From contig OX463807.1 of NCBI GenBank assembly GCA_949825045.1, forward strand, positions 10,131,501-10,195,500: a DNA stretch of 64,000 nt. Reading direction: 5' to 3'. A model generated the notes under the pieces. The model saw only the letters and a program-made list of their open reading frames with translations, was not told where the DNA came from and did not search any database. Both the position numbers and the translations under genes were made by a program. This document shows, piece by piece, positions 10,601-20,962 of this stretch (the stretch's first letter is position 1; each line of letters opens with the position of its first letter). The DNA is from Argyresthia goedartella (lineage: Eukaryota > Arthropoda > Insecta > Lepidoptera > Argyresthiidae).

Positions 10601-13362
10601 TTGCTCGTTTTCATGATGTCGCGGTTTAATAACTTAAAAGTTGGATTATTTAATGCTGGTTCCCTTGGTACGGGATACGATGAGCTGATTGCGACTTTAA
10701 CAGATACGAACGCAGACATTATTGCCATAAACGAGTCTTGGCTTCGGGCTGGAGAGGATGGACGTGCTCCCGCCGTGCCTAATTACCGACTACGGCACGT
10801 TCCCCGGCCGGTCGAAATATGTGGAGGACGGGGTGGGGGCGTTGGTTTCTTCCTGCGCCGGGGCCTCCACGCGCGCACACTTACACATCCTCCCGCTGCG
10901 CTCGTAGAACAAATGTGGTTGAAAACAATAATTAACAGCAAACATTTAATCATTGGGACCGCATATCGGCCACCGCGGCTCGATGTTGACACTTTTTTGA
11001 TGCCATTACTGACTCTTTTATTAACTTCTTTTATTAAATACGACCGACTGATTTTACTGGGTGACTTTAATATTAATTATATGGACAAGAACGACAGAAA
11101 ACTTAGATGTTTGACACAATTTCTGACAACGATTGGCTTGACACAACATGTAAGCGACCCGACTCACTTTACGGAACACAGCCAGACAACTATAGACCTT
11201 ATTTGCTCCGACGCTCGTGTTGTGTCTGTGGACGTGCAGCATATCCCGGACTTAGGGAGGCATGCATTCATCACAGCCGAGTTTGACATTAAAAAACGGA
11301 AACCGACACCTAGACGTATTACTTATAGACCACTGAAAGATATTAACCTAACTATATTTAACAATGACCTTGACGCCATAAACTGGGAACAAATTTATTT
11401 ACTTAACGACATAAATGACATGGTTAGACTATTTAACTTACTGCTACTAGGACTTTTTGACAGACACGCGCCGGAGAAGATGATAGTGGTGAAGGAGGCA
11501 CTTAAACCATGGCTCACGAGCAACGTTCGGCTCATGATGCGGCTCAGAAACGAGGCTCACACTCGTTACAAACGAACCGGAAGCGATGTTCACAAGCGGT
11601 ATTACCTCGACCTGAAGCACCTTGTGATAGAAGCCATTTATAACGAGAAACGTGCCTTCTTCACGCATCATATTAATGACATTACCGACTCGAAGACTCT
11701 CTGGAAAACCTTAAAGCGCACTGTTCTTCCAGATTCACAGACGCAGACTGACCTCCCGGCACAATTTGGTGACCCTGACTTGATAAACCGTCATTTCCTT
11801 AATATTCCTGGGAAACAGAAAGTTACTTTATCTGACTTAATTTTTTTTGAATTTAATAGACATAATGACAAAACTTTCACGCTTTCTCCTACTACTGCTA
11901 CTGCCGTCACAGAACTCATTACGTCAATAAAAACCACAGCAAAAGGACTCGACTCAATTGATATTGACATGATACTTCTGACATTACCGAGAACTACAGA
12001 CGTACTGACTTACATTATTAATATGAGCATTCTGACAATGACTTTCCCAGCTGACTGGAAAATTGCTCAGGTGACCCCGTTACCAAAAAACCGAATCCCA
12101 CTGAAATGTCTCAACTGCGACCTATAAGTATTCTTCCTTGTGCATCGAAGATAATAGAACGGGTAGTTTGCGAACAGCTGTCCGATTACCTGGAGAAAAA
12201 CAGCATACTCCCTGAACTGCATTCAGGTTTTCACAAAGGTCGATCGACAGCTATTGCGCTGCTCGATGTAGTCGATAACATCTTACAAGCTCGTGATGCT
12301 GGTAAAAGTACTTTTTTAGTACTTTTAGATTTCTCCAGGGCCTTCGACTGTATTAGCATACCCCTACTATTATCCAAGATGTCTTATTACGGGTTTGATG
12401 TCACTGCTACAAAATGGTTCAGTAGCTATTTGTCTGGCCGTGCGCAGGCAGTTGCATTGCGTAGGGTGGATGGTAGTGCTCTGCGGTCCTCTGTTTGTCC
12501 TGTGACAAGAGGAGTACCGCAGGGTTCGATACTCGGGCATCTGCTCTTCATACTGTATAGCGCTGATATCACTAATAGTATAGAGAGCTACAAGTATCAC
12601 CTGTATGCGGACGACGTGCAACTTTACTTTTCCAGCGTGCCATCAGACACATCTGCTGCCATAAACAAGATAAATGCTGACCTAGACCGTATTTCCTCTT
12701 GGTCGGACAAGAGCTGTTTAGTTCTTAATCCTGGCAAGTCGAAATATGTCGTTTTTGGGTTAAAACATCAAATCCGTAATACCCTTGAAGCTCTGACTTC
12801 CGGGAATGTCGCCGTCATGGGCGAACCAATCGAACGGGTGGTAGAAGCAACCAACCTCGGCCTTTTAATGGACGGGAATTTTCGCTTTGAGAACCACATA
12901 CTAAATGTTGTAAGTAACTGCTTCTATCGCCTCAAAGTTCTATATAATATACGAGATTACCTTAGTGTCGATTTGCGTGTTGACCTATGTGAATCACTTA
13001 TATTATCTAGGTTAAACTATTGTGATGTCGTGTATGATGGGTGCATTACTGGTCGTTCCAAGAGGCTCATACCTCTCCGGTCCCACATCACTCCATACTT
13101 GAACGCCGCTAACTTGCTTAACATGCCTGCATGCCTGCAAACCTAACTTTTTAATAAACTTGTTTGGTCCAAAAGTGTGCACAGGTTCAAGGCAATGGCC
13201 ATTATACCTATGCACCGAACCGCTGCTTTCAGAGGTAGTTTCAAGTTTGCGGCGTCTAAGTGCTGGAATGATATCCCTCCTCCTAGCCAGGGGGCGCTTA
13301 GCAGATACACCTTTAAGCGTATGCTTAAAGGCTATTTGTTGACGCTCCAGAAAACATCCTAA
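10601..13362 (+). pseudogene. LINE ORF2: APE endonuclease plus reverse transcriptase, two disabling lesions
   Basis: The N-terminal APE-type endonuclease shows FNAGSLG, INESWL, GTAYRPP, LLGDFNIN and TTIDLI in order; its last motif reads LGRHAF, where the family has an Asp before His. The RT domain follows with RPISILP, FHKGRSTAIALLD, LDFSRAFDCI, RGVPQGSILG and YADDVQLY (YADD codons 12,604-12,615). The C-terminal part reaches WNDIPPPSQG and stops at 13,362. One base is missing near the A-run at 12,084-12,092, moving the frame; from 12,106 the rest continues in one frame except a TAA at 13,144-13,146. The total would be about 920 residues, normal for this group. ORF2 normally nicks DNA and primes reverse transcription on the target. 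Confidence 0.88.
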
Positions 13363-13762
13363 TCCCCAGCACTGTGACAGCAATAAATATGCCAATTGCA
13401 TTTCTTTTTTTTATCTAGTTTTGTTTTTAATTCTTACTGTAAATATTATATTAATGAAGCTGCATCTAGGTTGTGTTTACATTATTATCTCACTTTGTAT
13501 TTATGTTTATTTCTCTTTCGCCTGTCCCAAAAATCTAGGTATTTTATAGATATATATTCTTTTGGTATGACGTTTCCGTGAGTCACCGACGGTGCTGGCT
13601 GAAAATCAGCGCTGTAGGTGTCTGACTTCTCAGCATAATGCTGAGCCAGTGTCCGGTTCACTGCCTCAGAGACACAATTGTTATATGTTTTTTTTGTTTT
13701 TTTTTTGTTTATTTTGCGTGTCCTGTGTATTTGTGAATAAATGTTTCATTCTTTCTATATAA

Positions 13763-14395
13763 TGCAAGAAAAACTACTACCGCTTCGGAAAGTGTTATGA
13801 CAGCGTAGAAGAAGCGGCGCAAGAAACTCGTACCTACACTGCAACATGGCCTACTTTTCTTTTCTAAGCTTTTTTTTTTTTTCAAAAATAGATATTGTTT
13901 TACAATCGTATGAGTGGTTCTTGTGCTACGCTGGAAAATCACGGCTCCATTCCTCTTTGTCATTAATGTAATCAAAATCATCTAACCTTTAATATGCTCT
14001 ATTTATAACATAATGTTTTTTAATAATGCATTTAAATTTCATCTCTGACAAATTTAATGGCTCTTCCGGTATTTTGTTATAGTATTGTATACTCAGACCC
14101 ATAAATGAAGTTCTAACTTAAACCAGTCTATAGTAAGGTGGGTCAATTTTATTTTCGCTACATTTATTATTTCGCTTGTGCCTGTCAACATGTTTAGTGA
14201 AGCTATTTATGTTCTCCCTTACGTACATGATATTTTCATAAATATAGTGACACGGTACAGTCATAATGCTAATTTCTTTGAACAGTTCCCTCAGAGAGTT
14301 GTAAATCGCTCTATTAGCCCTTTTTTGTAGAAATAAAATTGAGTCAATATCAGCAGCTCGGCCTCATAGCAAAATTTCATAGGATATAATGCTGT
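13763..14395 (-). pseudogene. LINE reverse-transcriptase C-terminal relic
   Basis: On the minus strand, broken frames read LQKRANRAIYN and LRELFKEISIMTVPC, then YIYENIMYVRENINSFTKH, SFMGLSIQYYNKIPEEP and LNLSEMKFK, moving leftwards from 14,340 to about 13,960. These are the post-RT blocks of Jockey-group LINEs (QNKAIRAIY.., TVP..YIYE..). Stops and shifts break it, and it is 5'-truncated at about 14,395. The region 13,763-13,930 may be its 3' end or another small insertion. It abuts the 3' end of the preceding LINE head to tail. Confidence 0.7.
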
Positions 14396-14707
14396 GGAAA
14401 TAATAAAGGAGACACGTCTTGCCGTAGCTACATCCGTCAGCTATCTGATTTACCTCATATACAGAACGCATATATACGTGGACATGGTTTTTACTACTTT
14501 TAATTTATTGCTGCTCAATATGACGACCCGAATGGTCGAGTGTGCAGTGACCCTGCCTACGAAGCCAAGGGCAAAACTGGCGTTCATTCAAGCCAAGGAT
14601 CCCGGGATCGAGTCCCGGTGGGGGCCAATATTTGTTTGATGACAACGGATGTTTCTACCATAGTCATGGTTGTTTATCTATCTAAGTATAATATTTATCT
14701 TTACATA

Positions 14708-16008
14708 GTCAGGTCATAAGTTCTGTCACATGTGCTATATGAAATAATTTAGACATGTTTATTATTTATGTAAACATTTATATAGCAAAATGAACTTAAT
14801 AAAACATAGATTCTTATGGTAATAAAGTTTATTCAAAATGACGCCCGCGATTTTGAATACAGGCCTATATTCTGCGCGGCCAGTCGTCTATCGCAGCACG
14901 AACGAGGTCCATGTCAATATCGGCGGCTGCCTTAATCAAGGATGCCTTGAGTGACTCCAAATCAGAATGAGGCTTTGAGCAGGCCTTTTCCTCCAAGTGT
15001 TGCCATATCTTGTAATCTAACGGACTCAAATCTGGACTGGAGGAGGGCCAGTCTTCGTGCCGGATGAAGTCGATTTCACGCGCCGCCAGCCAGTCTTGTG
15101 TGCTTTTCGCTCTATGAGCTGACGCAGAATCTTGTTGGAATACCCAGTGCCTGTTATTAAACATGGTATGAGAAACAGGTTCCACAAGGTTCTTGAGGAC
15201 TGTATTTTGATACACAACTGCATTCGTTTTTACGCCTTTCTCACAAAAATGTACCTCAGTTAAGCCCCAATAAGAGACTCCCAACCAAACCATGAGCGAG
15301 GATGAAAAATGACCTCGTTGGACACGCGGAATACGGTTGCTCGCTTCTTCACTGCTGTGTGCGTACACCTTATCATTTTGTTTGTTGTAGCTCTCTTCCA
15401 CGGTGAAAATTTTTTCATCCGAAAAAAGAATTTCCCGATGCTTTTTTCCCGCGTACCGCTTCAACAAAGCGCGGCATCTCTTCAGTCTCAGGTCCATTAA
15501 ACGAGCGTCCAAACGATGTCCTGTATTACTTCGATATGCCCTAAGCCCTAAGTCTTCATTTAACACCCTTTTCACCGTGGTCCTGCTTAACCCCATCTAA
15601 AGGGCCAACAGTTTCTGCTTACGTATGGGATTTCTTTGAATTCGCGCCTTCACAGCTTTTATCACTGCTGGAGTCCTAACAGAGCGAGGGCGACTACTTC
15701 TTGACCTGTCATCTACACTAGAGTCTACATTGTATCGTTTTATGGTACGATAAACGAATCTTTTGGTTATATTCAAATTTTTCAGTAAATTGAAAATCTG
15801 AATTGGCGCGTAACCGCAACGATGCAACGCAATAACTGCGACACGGTCTTCCTTAAGTGTCCACTCCATATTTAAAAATGAGGAAAATTTTAAAAAGTAC
15901 ACATTTTTATTTTCATGAAAAATTCGAAATTCGAATTCAATAAACTTTTTTGTGGCCGGCGTTCCAAATTCAAAAGTTTTTATTGTGTGACAGAACTTAT
16001 GACCTGAC
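14708..16008 (-). mobile_element. mariner (DD37D, maT-like) DNA transposon
   Basis: The ends carry matching inverted repeats: GTCAGGTCATAAGTTCTGTC at 14,708 onward, and its reverse complement ending at 16,008. The outermost two bases differ (TA on the left; TG after the right repeat), so the TA target duplication is not clean. The 1.3-kb unit contains one transposase frame on the minus strand. It sits inside an S1 SINE; the copy at 24,480-24,510 shows the uninterrupted site. Confidence 0.88.
14865..15902 (-). pseudogene. mariner transposase, full length with a single amber stop
   Basis: The frame runs from ATG at 15,902 through 101 codons, hits TAG at 15,597-15,599, then continues in the same frame for 243 codons to 14,865; total about 345 residues, the normal size. 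N-terminal helix-turn-helix region: EWTLKEDRVAVIAL..RFVYRTIKRYN. Catalytic acids in overall numbering: D162 (FSDEKIF), D258 (QQDSASAH) and D296 (SPDLSPLDYKIW). The 37 residues between the second and third give DD37D, characteristic of maT-type mariners found in Lepidoptera. The stop replaces a residue before MGLSRTTVKRVL, plausibly a CAG-to-TAG change. All catalytic residues are otherwise intact. The transposase would act in the nucleus on the flanking inverted repeats. Confidence 0.9.
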
Positions 16009-16159
16009 TGTGTATAAGTATGTGTATCGTTGTCTAGTACCCAAGATACAGGGAATCCTAGTTTGGGGCAAGATCAATGTGTGTAAAAAGTGTCCAAGGT
16101 AGTGTCCAAGGTGTCCAAGATATTATGAAAAGACCACAGAACAGACTTTAAATGTAGAA

Positions 16160-16980
16160 TTATTAATACATTATCTTATCTTATCAATATAACCCTCCAG
16201 CGAGCTTTCGTCCCGATACAATGAAAATTGGCACAAATAATAATAATTGTCAAATCAGTAAACCAACCACCGACGTACAATCATATCGTCCAATGAGCTT
16301 GCTCCCAATACGCCAAAATGCTCCAAATGTAATGGTACACAAGAGTCAGTTCATTTAATACTTCATTTTGCGTGACAGAGGGCTAGCCCATCGCCGCACG
16401 GTACACATTGAATACAAGAGTCGGTTCAGTTAATGCTTGGGTTATCGAGTAGTTCAAAGTAAGTTGACCAAAAAGGGGCCTGAGAACGTGGTTGGTTCGA
16501 GGAAGAGAGGTCGGGTCAGGTTTTCTTGTCGCATTCCTGCGAAATGTCTAGGGATCAGAGCCTATTTGGCTGCGCGCTGAATAAATCATGAATAACTAAA
16601 TAATGGAAGGTTCATATGGAACTATACGGAGAAAGCTAATGTGTTGACTGCAAATATACAATTGCGATTGATTATTGCCCTGTGGTGAGTCTGACATCAC
16701 GAGTTTGAATATCATTCTAGTGATCTTTGTCTAAAACGCTAGCGGTCGGGCAGGCTTAATTAATCGCAACAGCTTTTATAGCCAGCGATCGACAAATTAT
16801 CGTGTATTGGCAATACCAAATGACTTGAGTGATAACCAATGATTGATTATAGAAACTATGCATACACAAAATTGTAGAACAGCGGGCGTGCATGGCATGG
16901 TTGATTGAAATTAGACCCTGTGTAGTTAGAGTTAAGAAGCTAGCGCTTGGGCAGATTGTGTCACGCAAAGGACGCCATCT
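16160..16980. other. Dispersed repeat fragments, no gene
   Basis: 16,195-16,330 contains two related blocks (AGCGAGCTTTCGTCCC and ATGAGCTTGCTCCC). 16,345-16,410 (TTTTGCGTGACAGAGGGCTAG then CCCATCGCCGC) is the reverse of a block at 63,190-63,245 and related to 36,700-36,750 and 58,585-58,620. The rest is unidentified. Confidence 0.5.
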
Positions 16981-16995
16981 CAGACATGTGGGGCC

Positions 16996-17032
16996 TATAA
17001 ATAAGAGCGCGTGGGTGGGAAAGTCATTCAGT
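16996..17032 (+). promoter_or_regulatory. Candidate RNA polymerase II core promoter (TATA + initiator)
   Basis: TATAAATA at 16,996-17,003 is followed by TCATTC at 17,024-17,029, a full match to the arthropod initiator TCAKTY. Taking the A at 17,026 as +1 places the first T of the TATA box at -30, the canonical spacing. A second initiator-like TCAGT starts at 17,028. No convincing downstream promoter element is seen. No long ORF follows for kilobases, so this may be the promoter of an LTR or other element, or of a gene with a non-coding first exon (a GTAATTTG donor-like site is at 17,250). Core sequence is strong; function is inferred. Confidence 0.5.
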
Positions 17033-18775
17033 CCTTGCGTCAAACCACTGTGGTATACGTGTCTTTCGGTAATCTGTACAGTTCGGTCTGCTGTTTTACG
17101 CGTCTGGAACTGGAAGATTTGTGATTGCGTGCTACAGTGGATTTTCGTGTGTGCCTGAAGCGCCGAGATATACCTCGGTTCCTATCCTTTAAATCAACTT
17201 ACCCCAAATTCCAAAACTATCCTTGGGTCGTTAGATAAGAACTTGTAGGTAATTTGATCTGAGTCTGAGTCTGGGCTTGGAGCGACCCTAATTTCCTTTT
17301 TCCTTCACCATAGGGTTTCTGGATTAGCTCTTAGGATATTCGCGAGTTAATCCTTTCCTCATTCCTTTCGTGTAGCGAGTTTTGAAATTCCCACACACAC
17401 AAGTCGTTAAACATACAAACACATTCAATTCAAACACAACCAATTTCGAGTGGTGTCGATGATGGACTTGGTATAACACTAGGATTTTAGACTAGGCTAG
17501 ACAGGAGTTTAGTTGAGGCTAAACCTAGGTTGTCAAGGCATAGGGAGACTGTTTGATCGATGGGGTTCCGCGGATGAAAATAACAAATTCAGAACAAAGT
17601 ATAAACGTTGTCCACTCAGATAAACTATCCCGTTGATATCTTTGACATTTGAGTGTAGTCGGGGACGCGCGAAGAGATCAAATTACAGTCTTAAGTTCAT
17701 TGTTTAGGGACGGGTCGATTGTTTTGCTTTGCCTTGGATCGTTTTGATTCAAGTTGCATCTTTAAATTAAATGTAAATTTCGCTGGAGATCTAACATGTA
17801 GATTGTGTCACGCATTTATTTTGCTGGGCTCAGTCGAGGCGAGTTGTGGTTAACGAGATACTTAAATCGGTATTTTTCCGAAGTATGTAACTCGTTGTGG
17901 AGAGGGTTAGCTCTCCAAAAGCGCTAAAGAAAACGTTTCGATAACATCCAGCTCGAATTGCGCAGAGTTGAAGGTTTCAAAATGTTACGGACCTTTTGAG
18001 GAAACCGCTAGTTCAGACCCATTTCGGAAAATCAAATTGCAATTGTGTAAAGCCGGTCTATTTGGATCGTTATTGCCGTGAACTAATTATATAGTTGGAG
18101 CCACTAAAGCCGCTACTAGCGAGCACATGAAATATCATTGAGTACTCACGTCGTAACACTACGACGAATAACCATACGATAACCCAAACAAATATTATAA
18201 ATTGTGGTCGACCACTTAAAAAGAAGCTCCAAGCGCCCATATATACAAAAAAAATGGTACCATTACACAAAATATAACAAAGATCGATCTGGCGCAAAAC
18301 ACCGCTAACTGATGTGAAATACCGGCTTGCGGGCATACATGCTTTCTCTGTTTAACTTGAAACTCTAACTTCCTAAACCAATCTTCCGTTAGACTATCGT
18401 ACGCCTACTGAACTTCTCAACAAACGAGAAATTCAGACTTATCATTCTTAACTTGCAATTTTCACAGCTGAATCGGGACATCTAAGTTGGGGGTAGATAG
18501 AATAGACCATCATAGCTTCTGATAGTGGTGGCTCGACCTTATCTATTTATGCCGTTACACAAACACTATTCTAGAAGAGACTAATGTCAGTTATACAAGA
18601 AAAAAACCTTATACCAGAACATTAGTTTGGCTTCGGCTAAAAGCCCAGCACTATAGAACAAGGACACAGACTTGTAGAAAAAATAAATTCCACCTTCCAA
18701 AAAATATATATCTGTTCAGCAGTATTTCTAGACACCACCTTAATCTCTGAAATCTGTAAAGCCATTTTCAGTCAA
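17033..18775. other. Unidentified DNA downstream of the candidate promoter
   Basis: No coding domain, repeat terminus or tRNA-like unit recognised on either strand. Composition is less AT-rich between 17.0 and 18.1 kb than in the neighbouring regions. It could be the untranslated leader and remains of an LTR retrotransposon whose second LTR is not visible in the window; this is a guess. Confidence 0.3.
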
Positions 18776-19157
18776 TTTTTAGGGTTCCGTACCCAAAGGG
18801 TAAAAACGGGACCCTATTACTAAGACTCCGCTGTCTGTCTGTCTGTCTGTCCGTCTGTCCGTCAAACTGTAGCAGTTGGACAGTTAAAATTATCACAGAT
18901 GATGTATTTCTGTAGCCGCTATAACAAGAGATACTAAAAAACAGAAAAACATAAATATTTAAGGGGGCTCCCATACAACAATTCTTTCAATACCACACAC
19001 AAACATACGAATGCACCTGGTTACGTACATGGGGTGTAAAAGTATACAACATTTTGCTATGTAAAATCCAAACTATTCACTCCACACCATCCCTACCATT
19101 GTACGGTGGTACGGAACCGTTCGTGCGCGAGTCCGACTCGTACTTGGCCGGTTTTTT
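18776..19157 (-). mobile_element. R1 repeat, short subfamily
   Basis: A complete minus-strand copy: TTTTTAGGGTTCCGTACCC at the left, a (TGTC)n/(CGTC)n tract at 18,833-18,865, the ACTATTCACTCCACACC block, and CGAGTCCGACTCG..GGCCGG at the right end. It aligns end to end with 40,834-41,247, 45,400-45,806 and 60,548-60,977. Frames read across it are artefacts. Confidence 0.85.
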
Positions 19158-20402
19158 ATTTATTTTATTATTCCTCGTAAAGGTCCGCCATCTTGCATTC
19201 CAGTAAGTGAAATATTCATTTCCTCGGATGAAATCATTCTTATTGGTCCATAGTATCACTGGACAAATCAGCTTGCTTTCTTCCAAGAATGCATTTTTTT
19301 CCGTAAGCCCTAGACTAGTTAGTAGAAGGGTAAAAATAGCTCTTTGAGAATACGACAAATTAAACCTCTGGGACACTATCACGTTTCTTGTGTTTCCAAC
19401 TACATTTACATTAAGAAAAACACTAGGCTATATAAGTTGGCATGACTGTCTCAACGTGGCCACAATGGTGCCGCTGCAACTCGTTCGGGAAAAAGCGTGA
19501 CGCTATGTTAGTAAGTTTTTGTTTTTCTAAGTTGTCGTGTGAATTTAAAGGTTTTAAAGCGTAAAACAACTTCCTCCAATATATAAACACAAAGGATTGA
19601 AATATAGTCAGTTTCCATCAAAAGAAATGATACGCAAAGAAGGAACACACATTGATACATAATTGACAATTTGGAACACATAATAATCACCTCACATCAA
19701 CATAGCACATTCTTAATTATTATGTCACAGTATTACGAGTCGATTGGTCACTTACATAAAAGACCTTTTGGAAGACAAAGCTCAAATTCATCTGTAGGTT
19801 TTTTCTGCTTCTTTTCTTTACATCTATGTGGGCTGATTTCATTTAATGTACTGTCGAACTTACCGGTTAGCCAGCGTTCATCGAACTTATCTGAAATAGA
19901 AGAAGTTATGTGTAAACAGGACGGACTTTAATTAAGCAGCAAGGGGCAGATACAGGATTTCATTTTGGGGGGAGGTGGGGTTTAAATCAAAAGTAAAAAT
20001 TGGCCAACTACGGGTCAGACTCGCATACGAAGAGTCCCGTACCTTTGTACAAGAAAAGTCAATGACTAAAAAAAATGTGCGAACTTGGTTTCGGTACCAG
20101 TATCTATAGATTGCGGATCCGACTTCAAACCAATTGCGCCACAGATGACTACCAGGGAGCACAGTTTGGTTGATATTTGAATGGTGATTCGCAAGGGCAG
20201 AGTCATTAAAACAACTCTCTTATATGCGGGCCACTTTTAGATAAATAATGCACTAAAAGAGACAAACTATACCAACGTTTGCCTAGAAGGAACAATGATT
20301 CGTTTGTACGGAGGATTCAAAATGGAATAACTTGGATCCCCTATTCGCTACAAAGTGTTTACCATACAATAAATTATAACATTATCAAAGACCATTCTCC
20401 TG
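19158..20402. other. Unidentified DNA with one repeat segment and a decayed tRNA-like block
   Basis: 19,212-19,302 repeats the segment at 2,079-2,175. On the minus strand near 20,130, TGGCGCAATTGG looks like an RNA polymerase III A box, but no good B box follows at the usual distance, so it is at most a decayed SINE head. Nothing else is recognised. Confidence 0.35.
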
Positions 20403-20572
20403 GGGCCCAATTCTGTACTGGAGATTGCATGGCGACCGCTCCAAAGGGAGCAAAATGCCGCATTTGGCAGTCAGTCTCCAAACAAAATAGCAAAAGCCAA
20501 ACACGGCATTCTGCGCCCCTCAGAGCGGTCGCGATGCGATCGCGATGCAATCCCCAGTACAGAATTGGGCCC
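20403..20572. mobile_element. Foldback MITE, palindromic over its length
   Basis: The left arm begins GGGCCCAATTCTGTACTGG; the right arm ends with its reverse complement except for one inserted/changed base. Complementarity continues inward through GATTGCAT and CGACCGCTC, then, with more mismatches, ATGCCGCATTTGGC versus ATGCCGTGTTTGGC. The 170-bp unit could form a long imperfect hairpin. No clear target duplication was found and the superfamily is unknown. Confidence 0.7.
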
Positions 20573-20854
20573 TTGGTATACCCCACTAGTTGCTACATGG
20601 GTGGGTTAGTCTATACAAGTGACCCTTGTTCTTACGGGGGTACTCTCCAATAATTTTCAATTATTTAATAACTTTATTCTGATTTAATTTTTATGTTAAA
20701 TAATTTCGTAATTAATAAATTTATGACAAATTTTGGAAAAAATGCAAAAAGTACTCGAAACCTATTATTTTCAGATAGGGTATTTATTGAAGGGTTAATT
20801 TAACTGAAAAAAGGGTTAACTTTGATTAACCAATCACCCCACCAAAGAGCACAG

Positions 20855-20962
20855 TATAGTCTAATGAGTTTCAAGCTTGCTTCTCACACAAGAGATGCAG
20901 GTTTGATTCTTGACCATGTACTTATGAGATAATTAATTTATCTTAAGTTCAGTATCGGACGT
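20855..20962 (+). mobile_element. SINE fragment with tRNA-like head (S3 family)
   Basis: TATAGTCTAATGAGTTTCAA, GCTTGCTTCTCACA, and a B-box-like GGTTTGATTCT are followed by ATGAGATAATTAATTTATCT. The same order occurs in the better preserved copy at 63,040-63,310 (GTCTAATGGGTTTCACGC.., GGTTCGATTCC, same AT block). It ends where the LINE ORF1 on the other strand begins. Confidence 0.65.

Larger units (their letters stand above)
8993..13760 (+). mobile_element. Nearly full-length CR1/Jockey-group non-LTR retrotransposon
   Basis: Two reading frames in LINE order: ORF1 at 9,096-10,203 and ORF2 at 10,601-13,362, separated by a roughly 400-base spacer. A 3' region of about 400 bases ends with GAATAAATG and TTTCATTC. 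ORF1 has a PHD finger and coiled coil; ORF2 has APE endonuclease and RT. It begins at or just after the piggyBac right flank. The GC-rich 9.1-10.1 kb section stands out from AT-rich surroundings. Only a few lesions were found, so it is a relatively recent but dead copy. A short 3' copy of a related element lies at 1,088-1,235. Confidence 0.85.
14521..16150 (+). mobile_element. S1 SINE, interrupted by a mariner element
   Basis: The SINE head starts TGACGACCCGAATGGTCGAG and has a B box variant GGATCGAGTCC. Its body runs to about 14,706 and resumes at about 16,011 with GTATAAGTATGTGTATCG and TAGTTTGGGGCAAGATC. Joined, the parts follow the uninterrupted copy at 24,348-24,609. The head also contains an extra roughly 28-base stretch bounded by AGCCAAGG repeats (14,562-14,600), absent from the other copies. 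The A box is degraded (GGTCGAGTGTGC). Confidence 0.85.

Noticed and set aside
15309..15600. Plus-strand ORFs opposite the mariner transposase
   Set aside because: Antisense shadows of the transposase frame, which shows the real motifs.
16560..18100. Complete LTR retrotransposon around the candidate promoter
   Set aside because: No second LTR copy, primer-binding site or gag/pol motif could be found.
20279..20653. 124-codon ORF and its opposite-strand counterpart
   Set aside because: Both cross the foldback MITE at 20,403-20,572.
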